A DNA stretch of 34,204 nt from a virus: positions 1-34,204 of IMG/VR virus record IMGVR_UViG_3300007516_000066. One strand, given 5' to 3'. The stretch's first letter is position 1, and every line of letters begins with the position of its first letter. Positions 23,539-30,597 of this stretch are shown piece by piece. The notes beneath the pieces were generated by a model that made no database searches, was not told the origin of the DNA, and saw only the letters and a list, made by a program, of their open reading frames with translations. A program made the translations under genes and the position numbers.

Positions 23539-25212
23539 ATGAAAATTCAAAGTATTGAACTAAAAAATATTGCATCATACGGAAATAAGATTCAGAAGAT
23601 AGAATTCGAAGAAGATAAATCTGAGCTATTTTTAACGTTAGGTAAGAACGGAGAGGGTAAAACAACTATTGCTAACGCGATAGTTTTTGCTTTATATGGT
23701 AAAGTGGAAGGTGTTAAGTTGTCAGATCTTCCGAACAGGATAAATAAAGAATTGTGGGTAAGAATCAGACTACAATGCAAAACAACAGATATTGTTATTG
23801 AACGAGGTTTAATGCCTAATGTTTTTAAGGTTGAATTGAATGGTATTGAGTTTGATAAGGCTGGTAAAAGATCAGTTCAAGATTATTTAGAAGAGGAAAT
23901 ATTTGGAATTCCATACCATGTCTTTAAGAACATTATAATATTGTCAGTAAATGACTTTAAGTCTTTCTTGACTATGAGCAACGGTGACAAAAGACAAATA
24001 ATCGATAAGATGTTCGGGTTTTCAATTCTTAATGAAATGCAAAACGCAATCAAAGATGAACGAAAACTCCTTAAAGTAGATATTGATTCATTTTCTAGAG
24101 AACTAAGTCAGATTAATGAAAACATAACATCGGTTAAAGAAAAATTAGAGCAATTGTTGGTAGAAAGCCAAGAAAAAGACAAACAAAAAATACAAGAGCT
24201 TAAAGAATCTTTAATAAAATATGATGATAACAAAAATAAGTTAGAGGAGGCTCAGAATAAAATAGCAGAGGGTCTAGGTAATTTTACATTAGAACTACAA
24301 ACAAAACAAAATAACGAGTCTGATTTAAAATATAAAATAACAGAACTTAAAAATAAATTAGGACTTTATGAAAACAATGAATGCCCTATATGTGAAGGTA
24401 CATTAATTGGAGATTTCCATGTTGCAAGAAAGACTGAATTTGAAAATGAAATCAAAGAGATCCCTAAAAGACTAGAATCAGCAACTAACGAAGTTAGCAT
24501 AATTAAGAATAGTATATTAGACCTACGTTTAAAAGACAGAGCTGTTCAGGATAAGGTTTCAACATTAAACACAAACATTAGAAGCTTAAAGACCGAACTT
24601 ATAAAAATAAAAGAATCTATTAAAGGTAGCACCGATTTTTCTCATCTAGAACAAATAATTTCAGACTTTGAACAGCAAGAATTGGATAAAGGGTCTTTGA
24701 AGGACGTAAAGTCAATAGACTTTGGATTTCTTGAAATGGTTGAAGAGGTTTTAGGGGAAGATGGAGTTAAAAATCTAGCTATAAAAACTATTTTACCAGG
24801 ATTGAACGCGAACATATCAGCAATGGTACAAACAATGCATTTGCACTTCCACATTAGATTTGATGAGAAGTTCAATTGTATAATTAATCATTTAGGCGAA
24901 GAAATCAACCCGTTAACACTTTCAACAGGAGAACGTAAAAAGGCAGACTTCATAATTATCATTGCAATCATTAAGATTCTTAAGTTAAGATTCCCTCAAT
25001 TAAATCTGCTATTCTTAGATGAATTACTAAGCTCAGTCGATGCTGATGGGATTCATAACATTCTTAAGATTTTAAGCAATGTAATTAAAGAAAACAAAAT
25101 TAATACATTCATAATAAATCATTCAATATTACCTAGAGAACTCTTTGACAAAGAGGTTCAAATCTACAGGGAGAATGGCTTCTCTAAATTCGATGTTATT
25201 AAAATAGAATAA
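23539..25212 (+). CDS. 46: Rad50/SbcC-like ATPase (T4 gp46)
   Basis: The 557-residue protein (T4 gp46 is 560) has the ABC-type halves: Walker A GKNGEGKT (35-42) near the N-terminus, and signature LSTGERKKADF plus Walker B LNLLFLDELLSSVD in the C-terminal fifth. Between them is a coiled coil with the zinc-hook C282-P-I-C285 at its apex. The coiled coil is short compared with cellular Rad50. It partners gp47 for DNA end resection. It is the last gene of the recombination operon; the next unit starts with a late-type box. Confidence 0.93.
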   Translation: MKIQSIELKNIASYGNKIQKIEFEEDKSELFLTLGKNGEGKTTIANAIVFALYGKVEGVKLSDLPNRINKELWVRIRLQCKTTDIVIERGLMPNVFKVELNGIEFDKAGKRSVQDYLEEEIFGIPYHVFKNIIILSVNDFKSFLTMSNGDKRQIIDKMFGFSILNEMQNAIKDERKLLKVDIDSFSRELSQINENITSVKEKLEQLLVESQEKDKQKIQELKESLIKYDDNKNKLEEAQNKIAEGLGNFTLELQTKQNNESDLKYKITELKNKLGLYENNECPICEGTLIGDFHVARKTEFENEIKEIPKRLESATNEVSIIKNSILDLRLKDRAVQDKVSTLNTNIRSLKTELIKIKESIKGSTDFSHLEQIISDFEQQELDKGSLKDVKSIDFGFLEMVEEVLGEDGVKNLAIKTILPGLNANISAMVQTMHLHFHIRFDEKFNCIINHLGEEINPLTLSTGERKKADFIIIIAIIKILKLRFPQLNLLFLDELLSSVDADGIHNILKILSNVIKENKINTFIINHSILPRELFDKEVQIYRENGFSKFDVIKIE

Positions 25213-25213
25213 A

Positions 25214-25224
25214 GATATATAATA
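25214..25224 (+). promoter_or_regulatory. Late-promoter-like GATATATAATA
   Basis: Lies just after the gp46 stop and 75 bases before the first structural ORF of the late region. The extended form AAAGATATATAATA is closely related to the boxes at 26135 and 30564. Confidence 0.55.
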
Positions 25225-25298
25225 GGTAATGTTAAGCAATGTCATTTCGACAACTGTAATAAAATACTAATATATAAACAAAATAATAAATAAGTAAT

Positions 25299-26123
25299 AT
25301 GTCTAGCTATAACCAACGCTTTAATCCCGACGACAGTGTAATTAGGCATCTTATAATAGGCTTCTTGGCAGATCTTAACAATAAGGTATATTTTCACAGA
25401 CAAATATCCGATAGTGAACGTGTTAGAGTTGATGTTCCTTTCTATTATTCAATAACAGGTGATGACCAATACTTAAGAGACCAATTCCTATTTACAACAG
25501 CAAGCGGTCCAAGTTGCAACCCAGATGTTAGTTTTGCTGATGGGAATTATGACACAATACCACGAGGGGTAGCTAATCTTTCTTCAGTTACAATAGACTC
25601 ATCAAAGCTTGTAAATAAAAGAACAGTAGGAAGCTATACTAAAATGAATGATCTAGGCGCTATGGAGGGGTATACTGCTGAATTCGATATGATTCCAATA
25701 ACACTAGGATTTAATATTGTCATTTTGGTTTCCTCAATGTTGGATTCTTTTAAAATAACAGAGTCTATTATTAAAAGGCTATATAAATCAAATTATTTTA
25801 ACATAGAGGCTGGGCACCTAAACGAAGGTACTTATAGAATAGCATCTTATTATGCATTTCCAGAAGATTACACTCAAGAAAGACCACTTGAATATACATT
25901 TGAAGACAAAGAAGAGTATAAAATAACATTTTCTTTAGAGATAAATTCTTTCATTCCAGCATTTAATTGGGGTAATGAGCAGTCAGCAGCAATTCCACCA
26001 GGATCAACAGAACAATTCATTGGAAATAGAATGTTTGAGATTAAAACTAATTTGAATACTACACAAATACCTGATCAACAGAACATAAGAATAATTGATG
26101 AGACAGACATCGATAACAGGTAG
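25299..26123 (+). CDS. 15: Tail sheath terminator/stabiliser (T4 gp15-like)
   Basis: This 274-residue protein matches T4 gp15 (272 aa) in length and layout. It has an N-terminal helix with HLIIGFLADLNNKVYFHRQ, then RVDVPFYYSITGDDQYLRD (T4: IRVPITYASKEHF). A central block follows with MIPITLGFNIVILVSSMLDSF (T4: PIKMIYELSIFTRYEDDMF) and a C-terminal EEYKITFSLEINSFIPAF (T4: RIEWSLTFEVNGWMYPP). gp15 caps the tail tube and sheath and joins the tail to the head neck. Sequence identity is low and the assignment relies on the ordered blocks. It opens the late gene region after gp46. Confidence 0.75.
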   Translation: MSSYNQRFNPDDSVIRHLIIGFLADLNNKVYFHRQISDSERVRVDVPFYYSITGDDQYLRDQFLFTTASGPSCNPDVSFADGNYDTIPRGVANLSSVTIDSSKLVNKRTVGSYTKMNDLGAMEGYTAEFDMIPITLGFNIVILVSSMLDSFKITESIIKRLYKSNYFNIEAGHLNEGTYRIASYYAFPEDYTQERPLEYTFEDKEEYKITFSLEINSFIPAFNWGNEQSAAIPPGSTEQFIGNRMFEIKTNLNTTQIPDQQNIRIIDETDIDNR

Positions 26124-26134
26124 TATTTTTAAAA

Positions 26135-26146
26135 GGATATATAATA
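26135..26146 (+). promoter_or_regulatory. Late-promoter-like GGATATATAATA
   Basis: The 15-base form AAAGGATATATAATA (26132-26146) is identical to 30561-30575. It ends 21 bases before the ATG at 26168. Confidence 0.6.
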
Positions 26147-26167
26147 AAATAAATAAACTAAAATAAT

Positions 26168-26929
26168 ATGATAACTAATATTCTAGCACCATTCATTAAG
26201 GTAGATGAATCATTCCAATTTTATATAAATGGAAGAATTTTTGAAATGAATGACATTGAGATTAATGAAGTTGAAGGAACTAATAATCCAACACTAATAA
26301 ATGCTATCAACGCATTTGAATCATTTGAATTTTCAAATGATTCAATCAAATGGTTTCACGGACCAATTAAATTCATGTACACACTATCCGAAGGTAAATT
26401 CCAACACAACAACTCGTTAATAGAAGGAAATACATTCTCAGATCATGTATTGGCTGCAGGTATGGTTAGATACAATGAAAAGCCTATGGCTGAATTATTT
26501 GAATCTCTTCCAACTCTTTTAGAAAACTATGTAAATTTAGATTTTGCTGCAACATTCGAAGGAAACAACACAATTGTTAGTTTATTCAAATTGAATGAAG
26601 ATGTTTATATTGCTCGCACTAATAAGGTAAATAAAATCTCTAAGTTCTTTAAAGCTAACAATGCTAGCGAAGCAGCATCATATGTTACTAATGAAACTGG
26701 AGAATCTGCTCTTTTATTCTTAAAAGAAATGGTTGAAGGTCAATCTTTAAAATTAGCAGAGATAGAAGCTTCAGTGATTACTAATGAAACTATGATTGCT
26801 TTCTTAAAGGATCAAAAGGGATTGTTAGCATCTACTGATAGAAATGATGACGCTATTAAAGAAGCAGAAGCTTTAATTAACAGTGAAATTAAGATGTTTG
26901 AGGACAAGATTACTGCATTATATCTATAA
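26168..26929 (+). CDS. Hypothetical late protein, 253 aa
   Basis: The start follows a strong late-like box and an A-rich leader. The N-terminal half is mixed alpha/beta (SFQFYINGRIFEMNDIEINEVEG; IKWFHGPIKFMYTLSEGKF). The centre has alternating hydrophobic residues (TIVSLFKLNEDVYIARTN), and the C-terminal about 70 residues are helical and charged (KEAEALINSEIKMFEDKITALYL). I recognise no family and no capsid-targeting peptide. Its place between the gp15-like gene and gp55, with its own promoter-like box and terminator, suggests a structural or assembly protein expressed as a single-gene unit. Confidence 0.65.
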   Translation: MITNILAPFIKVDESFQFYINGRIFEMNDIEINEVEGTNNPTLINAINAFESFEFSNDSIKWFHGPIKFMYTLSEGKFQHNNSLIEGNTFSDHVLAAGMVRYNEKPMAELFESLPTLLENYVNLDFAATFEGNNTIVSLFKLNEDVYIARTNKVNKISKFFKANNASEAASYVTNETGESALLFLKEMVEGQSLKLAEIEASVITNETMIAFLKDQKGLLASTDRNDDAIKEAEALINSEIKMFEDKITALYL

Positions 26930-26948
26930 AACATATAATTATTAAAGG

Positions 26949-26980
26949 GAAGGGTCGCTATGTGACCCTTTCATTGTTTT
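26949..26980 (+). terminator. Rho-independent terminator
   Basis: AAGGGTC (26950-26956) pairs with GACCCTT (26964-26970) around a 7-base loop, followed by T-rich sequence. Confidence 0.8.
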
Positions 26981-26989
26981 AATTACAAG

Positions 26990-27019
26990 TGAAACAAAAT
27001 CAATGTATATCTATATAAT
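26990..27019 (+). promoter_or_regulatory. Candidate promoter, TGAAAC-N18-TATAAT, before gp55
   Basis: TGAAAC at 26990-26995 and TATAAT at 27014-27019. It lies after a terminator and 29 bases before the gp55 start, and shares GTGAAACAAAA with the clamp promoter. This would place the late sigma factor under the same early or middle control as the clamp. Confidence 0.6.
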
Positions 27020-27048
27020 TTAATATAAATTTAAGAAACGAAGTAGCC

Positions 27049-27420
27049 ATGGCTAAGACTAAAAATTATTTAAACAACAAGGATCTCCATAACGCAATGT
27101 GTGAATCTAAAGAGCTTGACAAATTAACACCAACTGCAGAGAAAATGCTTATATTATTAGCTGAAAGAGCAATTAACAGAATGTTCTATGTTAACAGTGA
27201 TGATAGACAAGATTGTCTTCAATTTGCAATGCTAGATCTTTTAAAATATTGGAGAGGTTTTAACCCTATATACCCGAATGCATTTGCATACTTTACAGAA
27301 ATTGCAAAGCGAGGATACGCTAAGGGATGGAACAAAATACACCCTCAAAAATACAAAGGAACAATATCAATGAACAGGTCTTCAAGTGAAAATGACAATG
27401 CCGGAATATATTCTATCTAA
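27049..27420 (+). CDS. 55: Late-transcription sigma factor (T4 gp55-like, short)
   Basis: gp55 binds host RNA polymerase and recognises the late box. This 123-residue protein aligns by eye with T4 gp55 (185 aa): NYLNNKDLHNAM with NYVNNKELLQAI, then MLILLAERAINRMFYV with IMLIAEGLSKRFNF. The stretch LQFAMLDLLKYWRGFNPIYPNAFAYFTEIAKRG corresponds to the T4 block around [20 protein letters not shown]. It ends about 20 residues after that block, without the long acidic C-terminus and SLDFLYE clamp-binding tail of T4; the tail here is GIYSI. It overlaps the gp4 start by one base. Clamp contact may be weaker or provided by a partner. Confidence 0.78.
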   Translation: MAKTKNYLNNKDLHNAMCESKELDKLTPTAEKMLILLAERAINRMFYVNSDDRQDCLQFAMLDLLKYWRGFNPIYPNAFAYFTEIAKRGYAKGWNKIHPQKYKGTISMNRSSSENDNAGIYSI

Positions 27421-27908
27421 TGTCTATTAAAAATCTTAAACCTTCCAAGAACTCAGGATTTAGCCAAGGATATTACAATCCAAAAAATCCTGAAAAGTAT
27501 GCTGGGCAAATGCCTATAATATATAGAAGTTCATGGGAGTTTAAGTTTATGATATGGTGCGACATGAATGATAAAGTATTAATATGGTCAAGCGAACCTG
27601 TTGAAATTAAATACTGGTCAAGACAGGTAAACAAGCAAAGAACATACCACCCCGACTTTTATTTTAAGATTTTAAAACAGGATGGCTCAAGCGAAGAGTT
27701 TCTTGCAGAAATAAAGCCAAAGGCTCAGATTCAAAAACCAACAATTCCAACTAAAATGTCTAAGAAAGCTATTAACTCCTATAAGTTTCTTGCTGAACAA
27801 TATATTAAGAATATGGACAAGTACAATGCTGCTAAAGAATATGCAGATAATAGATGCTGGAGATTCATAGTCTTAACCGAAGATACGATATTAAACGGGT
27901 TACTCTAA
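27420..27908 (+). CDS. 4: Head completion protein (T4 gp4-like, nuclease fold)
   Basis: The 162-residue protein matches the T4 gp4 (head completion) pattern YRSSWE...W.D, with IIYRSSWEFKFMIWCDMN at about 33-50, SSEPVEIKYWS, a YHPDFYF strand and FLAEIKPKAQ. These residues (E in SSWE, D in HPDF, E and K in EIK) form a PD-(D/E)xK arrangement like TnsA-type endonucleases. In T4 it is needed to finish DNA-filled heads. The C-terminus (NRCWRFIVLTED) fits the final strand. It follows gp55 with a one-base overlap and precedes the gp2-like gene, its usual neighbour. Confidence 0.82.
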   Translation: MSIKNLKPSKNSGFSQGYYNPKNPEKYAGQMPIIYRSSWEFKFMIWCDMNDKVLIWSSEPVEIKYWSRQVNKQRTYHPDFYFKILKQDGSSEEFLAEIKPKAQIQKPTIPTKMSKKAINSYKFLAEQYIKNMDKYNAAKEYADNRCWRFIVLTEDTILNGLL

Positions 27909-27912
27909 AATA

Positions 27913-27925
27913 GGAATATATAATA
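27913..27925 (+). promoter_or_regulatory. Late-promoter-like GGAATATATAATA
   Basis: Close variant of the GATATATAATA box, 30 bases before the ATG at 27956. Confidence 0.45.
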
Positions 27926-27955
27926 ATATGAAAACCGCTATATATTGAATTACAA

Positions 27956-28555
27956 ATGGGCTACATTAAAAAGAGAATCGCAGAGTTAATCAAAGAACAT
28001 GGCGGAAAGATAAAAGCATCAAGGGCGTCTATTAAATGGTTTCAAGACGGAATTAAATCTAAACAAGTAAACGAAGCACAGGAAACTAGAAATAGATTCG
28101 AACCTGGAAAAATATATGTGTTTGAATATAAACCAAAGTACAAAAAAGAACTTCCATGGTTTGATCTACACCCGGTAGTACTTGCAATAGAGCAAGATGG
28201 CGCTAATGATTTTGGAATAAACTTAAATCTTTTACCACTACCTTTCAAGGAAAAATTACTAGATGAACTATACACTAAATTGAAAGGTTCTATTACAAGT
28301 TCAGAAAAAGAAAAATCAAATGCATTAAAGGAAAGGCCTCTTAAAATTGACTTTAAAACAATAAAAGATTATTTAAAAAAGAATGGATATGATTTTGCAC
28401 TTAGGCAATACATACCATCAAGAAAAAGAAAACAATCAGTCGTAAGTTACTCAAAATGGCCAGACATAGCCCTATGCGACTTTATAGAATTAAAAGGCAT
28501 TAACGTTATGCAATTAAGATTACTGTTTAACGACTATTTTAAAAAGAATATATAA
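27956..28555 (+). CDS. Probable DNA end protector / head completion protein (gp2-like)
   Basis: This 199-residue basic protein has a core block FEPGKIYVFEYKPKYKKELPWFDLHPVVLAIE (about 48-79) and then GINLNLLPLPFKEKLLDELY. From memory this matches the family annotated as DNA end protector (T4 gene 2) in marine T4-like phages, with the typical sequence FxYDPKxKxxLPYYDxFPLVxP...GLNLHYLP. T4 gp2 binds packaged DNA ends and blocks RecBCD. It is next to the gp4-like gene, as in T4. The C-terminus is rich in basic residues (PSRKRKQSV). The function is inferred from family annotation and may be a head-neck role instead. Confidence 0.55.
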   Translation: MGYIKKRIAELIKEHGGKIKASRASIKWFQDGIKSKQVNEAQETRNRFEPGKIYVFEYKPKYKKELPWFDLHPVVLAIEQDGANDFGINLNLLPLPFKEKLLDELYTKLKGSITSSEKEKSNALKERPLKIDFKTIKDYLKKNGYDFALRQYIPSRKRKQSVVSYSKWPDIALCDFIELKGINVMQLRLLFNDYFKKNI

Positions 28556-28556
28556 C
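28546..28556 (+). promoter_or_regulatory. Weak late-promoter-like GAATATATAAC
   Basis: Overlaps the preceding stop codon and ends 21 bases before the portal ATG. It is a weaker member of the GATATATAATA family, but at the same spacing as the boxes at 26135 and 30564. Confidence 0.35.
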
Positions 28557-28577
28557 TAAAATTAATATTATAATATA

Positions 28578-30173
28578 ATGGCAGGATTTGTTGAACGAAA
28601 TGGACCATTGAGCACTGGAAAAAAACCATTCGTACTTAGTGATACTCTGAAGAAACTATCTTCATTTGGCATGTACTATGACGATTTAGTACTTAGGCAA
28701 TCACAGGCAATTGGGCCAATGGAAGACGCTTTCGGGTATGGTCAAATGAACCCGATGGGATTAGACAGTGATGACATGTACGGCGCTTTTGCAGCTCTAT
28801 CAATGGCTGATACAACGATGCGTAAGAACATTCCATTTTTTGACCAGCAATATAAAGGTAAAAGAGATGAACTTAGAAGCTTTGCACAACATGACGAGAT
28901 AGAAGACATATTAGATATTTTATGTGATGAATCTATTGTGTTTGACAATAAAAACTTCGTAGCTAACCCTGAAATAATAGGGATGGAAGTCTCAGAAGAT
29001 GTTCAGAAATATCTTAACAAAGCATATCGCGATATTTATCAATACTTTGGTTTCAATATGGACCAATCTATATGGTACTTCTACAGAAAATGGCTAATAG
29101 ACGGTTATTTATCTTTTGAGATTATTTATAATCCTGAAATGACAGAGATTATAGGATTTAAAGAAATTGATCCAATCACATTAGTACCTGGATATAATCA
29201 TGAAGATGGTAAAAAAGTATGGATCCAATTCAAAGATGATCCAATGAAGGAACGAAAGTTATATGATTCTCAAATTGTATACATATCATACTCTTCAATA
29301 ACGACAGCGTCTAGGGTTTCTTACATTGAAAGACTAGTACGATCGTTTAACTTGATGAGAATCATGGAACATACTAGAGTTATTTGGGCGGTTACAAACT
29401 CTTCATATAGAATGAAATTTATTATCCCAGTCGGTGGTAAATCTAAAACAAGAGCAAAACAATCGCTTTCTCAATTAATGAGTAACTATAAAGAAGTGGT
29501 TGATTTTGATTGGGACAGTGCTTCTCTTACAACTAACGGCAAACCAATGTTACAATTTAATAAAGAATATTGGTTACCTAGCAAGGACGGGGAACAACCT
29601 GAGATTGAAACTCTAGGTGGTGATGGACCAGAATTATCTGACACAGAAGCTTTAAAATATTTCTCAGATAAACTTAAAGCAGTTTCTAAAATTCCATACT
29701 CTAGATTTATGTATGAAGACGGTGGAGGTGACTTCGCAATGGAAGCAGACGGAATGATAAGAGACGAGATTAAATTCGCTAAGTTTATTAAACGATTAAG
29801 AAGTTCATTCCAAGAAATATTAGTTAAGCCATTATGGCTTCAAATGTGTCTTAAGTTTCCTGAATTTAAAGAAGATGCAGGGTTTAGAACTCAAATAGCA
29901 CTTCAATTTAATGAAGAAAACATGTTTGCTGAATTAAAGCAAATGGAAATTATGACAAAGAGACTTGATTTTATAGGCACTATGAAAGATTCATTAGTTA
30001 AGACAGATCCTGTTACAATGGAAGAGTCTCCATATTTCGACATGGAATTCTTAGTTGATAGATACCTTAAACTTTCACCAGACGATAAAGCAGCAAATGA
30101 GGCATATAAGGCGAGAACTGCAGCCAAGTTAGCTGCAGAACCTGAGGCAGAAGACCCAATGTACCCAATGTAA
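28578..30173 (+). CDS. 20: Portal protein (T4 gp20)
   Basis: This 531-residue protein (T4 gp20: 524) forms the dodecameric DNA gate. It shows DEIEDILDILCDESIV (about 114-129), SIWYFYRKWLIDGYLSFE (about 164-181), EYWLPSKDGEQPEIETLGGD (about 332-351) and the conserved RDEIKFAKFIKRLRSSF (about 395-411). It ends in an acidic tail EPEAEDPMYPM. All are recognisable gp20 blocks. The gene is followed by the prohead core protein and the protease-scaffold fusion, the T4 order 20-67/68-21-22-23. A weak late-type box lies just upstream. Confidence 0.95.
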   Translation: MAGFVERNGPLSTGKKPFVLSDTLKKLSSFGMYYDDLVLRQSQAIGPMEDAFGYGQMNPMGLDSDDMYGAFAALSMADTTMRKNIPFFDQQYKGKRDELRSFAQHDEIEDILDILCDESIVFDNKNFVANPEIIGMEVSEDVQKYLNKAYRDIYQYFGFNMDQSIWYFYRKWLIDGYLSFEIIYNPEMTEIIGFKEIDPITLVPGYNHEDGKKVWIQFKDDPMKERKLYDSQIVYISYSSITTASRVSYIERLVRSFNLMRIMEHTRVIWAVTNSSYRMKFIIPVGGKSKTRAKQSLSQLMSNYKEVVDFDWDSASLTTNGKPMLQFNKEYWLPSKDGEQPEIETLGGDGPELSDTEALKYFSDKLKAVSKIPYSRFMYEDGGGDFAMEADGMIRDEIKFAKFIKRLRSSFQEILVKPLWLQMCLKFPEFKEDAGFRTQIALQFNEENMFAELKQMEIMTKRLDFIGTMKDSLVKTDPVTMEESPYFDMEFLVDRYLKLSPDDKAANEAYKARTAAKLAAEPEAEDPMYPM

Positions 30174-30195
30174 TTAAATAAAATATAAAATAAAG

Positions 30196-30537
30196 ATGAG
30201 AATAATTAAAACATTTAACGAATTCACAGGTTCAATGTATGAAGATGCTATTGATGCAGGTGAAGATTCAAAAGTAGTTATTGATGATATTACACTAGAT
30301 TCAGGAAAAGAAATAAAATCAACTGAAATTTTAGGAGTTATTTTATCTTCAAAAAGTGAAAAGGAATTTAAAGAATATTTCTATAAAGAGTATGGAAACA
30401 CCGGGTTTACTGAAGAAGATATGTTTACTTTAGTTAAGTTTTATAGTGAGCATAGTGAAGAAGAAGCTGAAGCAGAAAAAGAAGCAGAAAAAGAATCTGA
30501 TGGCGGGGCTGAAGAAGATCCATTAGCAGGTATGTAA
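30196..30537 (+). CDS. Acidic prohead core protein (gp67/gp68-like position) with targeting-like N-terminus
   Basis: This 113-residue protein begins MRIIKTFNEFTGS, related to the targeting peptides elsewhere but with T-G instead of the usual N-E. It ends with a strongly acidic helical tail (EEEAEAEKEAEKESDGGAEEDPLAGM in two adjoining blocks). In T4 the position between portal and protease holds the small core proteins gp67 and gp68, of which gp67 is acidic and helps form the scaffold core. The acidic composition and position support that role; no direct similarity can be shown by eye. Confidence 0.6.
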   Translation: MRIIKTFNEFTGSMYEDAIDAGEDSKVVIDDITLDSGKEIKSTEILGVILSSKSEKEFKEYFYKEYGNTGFTEEDMFTLVKFYSEHSEEEAEAEKEAEKESDGGAEEDPLAGM

Positions 30538-30563
30538 TATTCAAAAATTCTATAAATTTAAAA

Positions 30564-30575
30564 GGATATATAATA
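30564..30575 (+). promoter_or_regulatory. Late-promoter-like GGATATATAATA
   Basis: Lies 22 bases before the protease-scaffold ATG. The 15 bases 30561-30575 are identical to 26132-26146. Confidence 0.6.
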
Positions 30576-30597
30576 GAAATATAATAAAATAACAATT

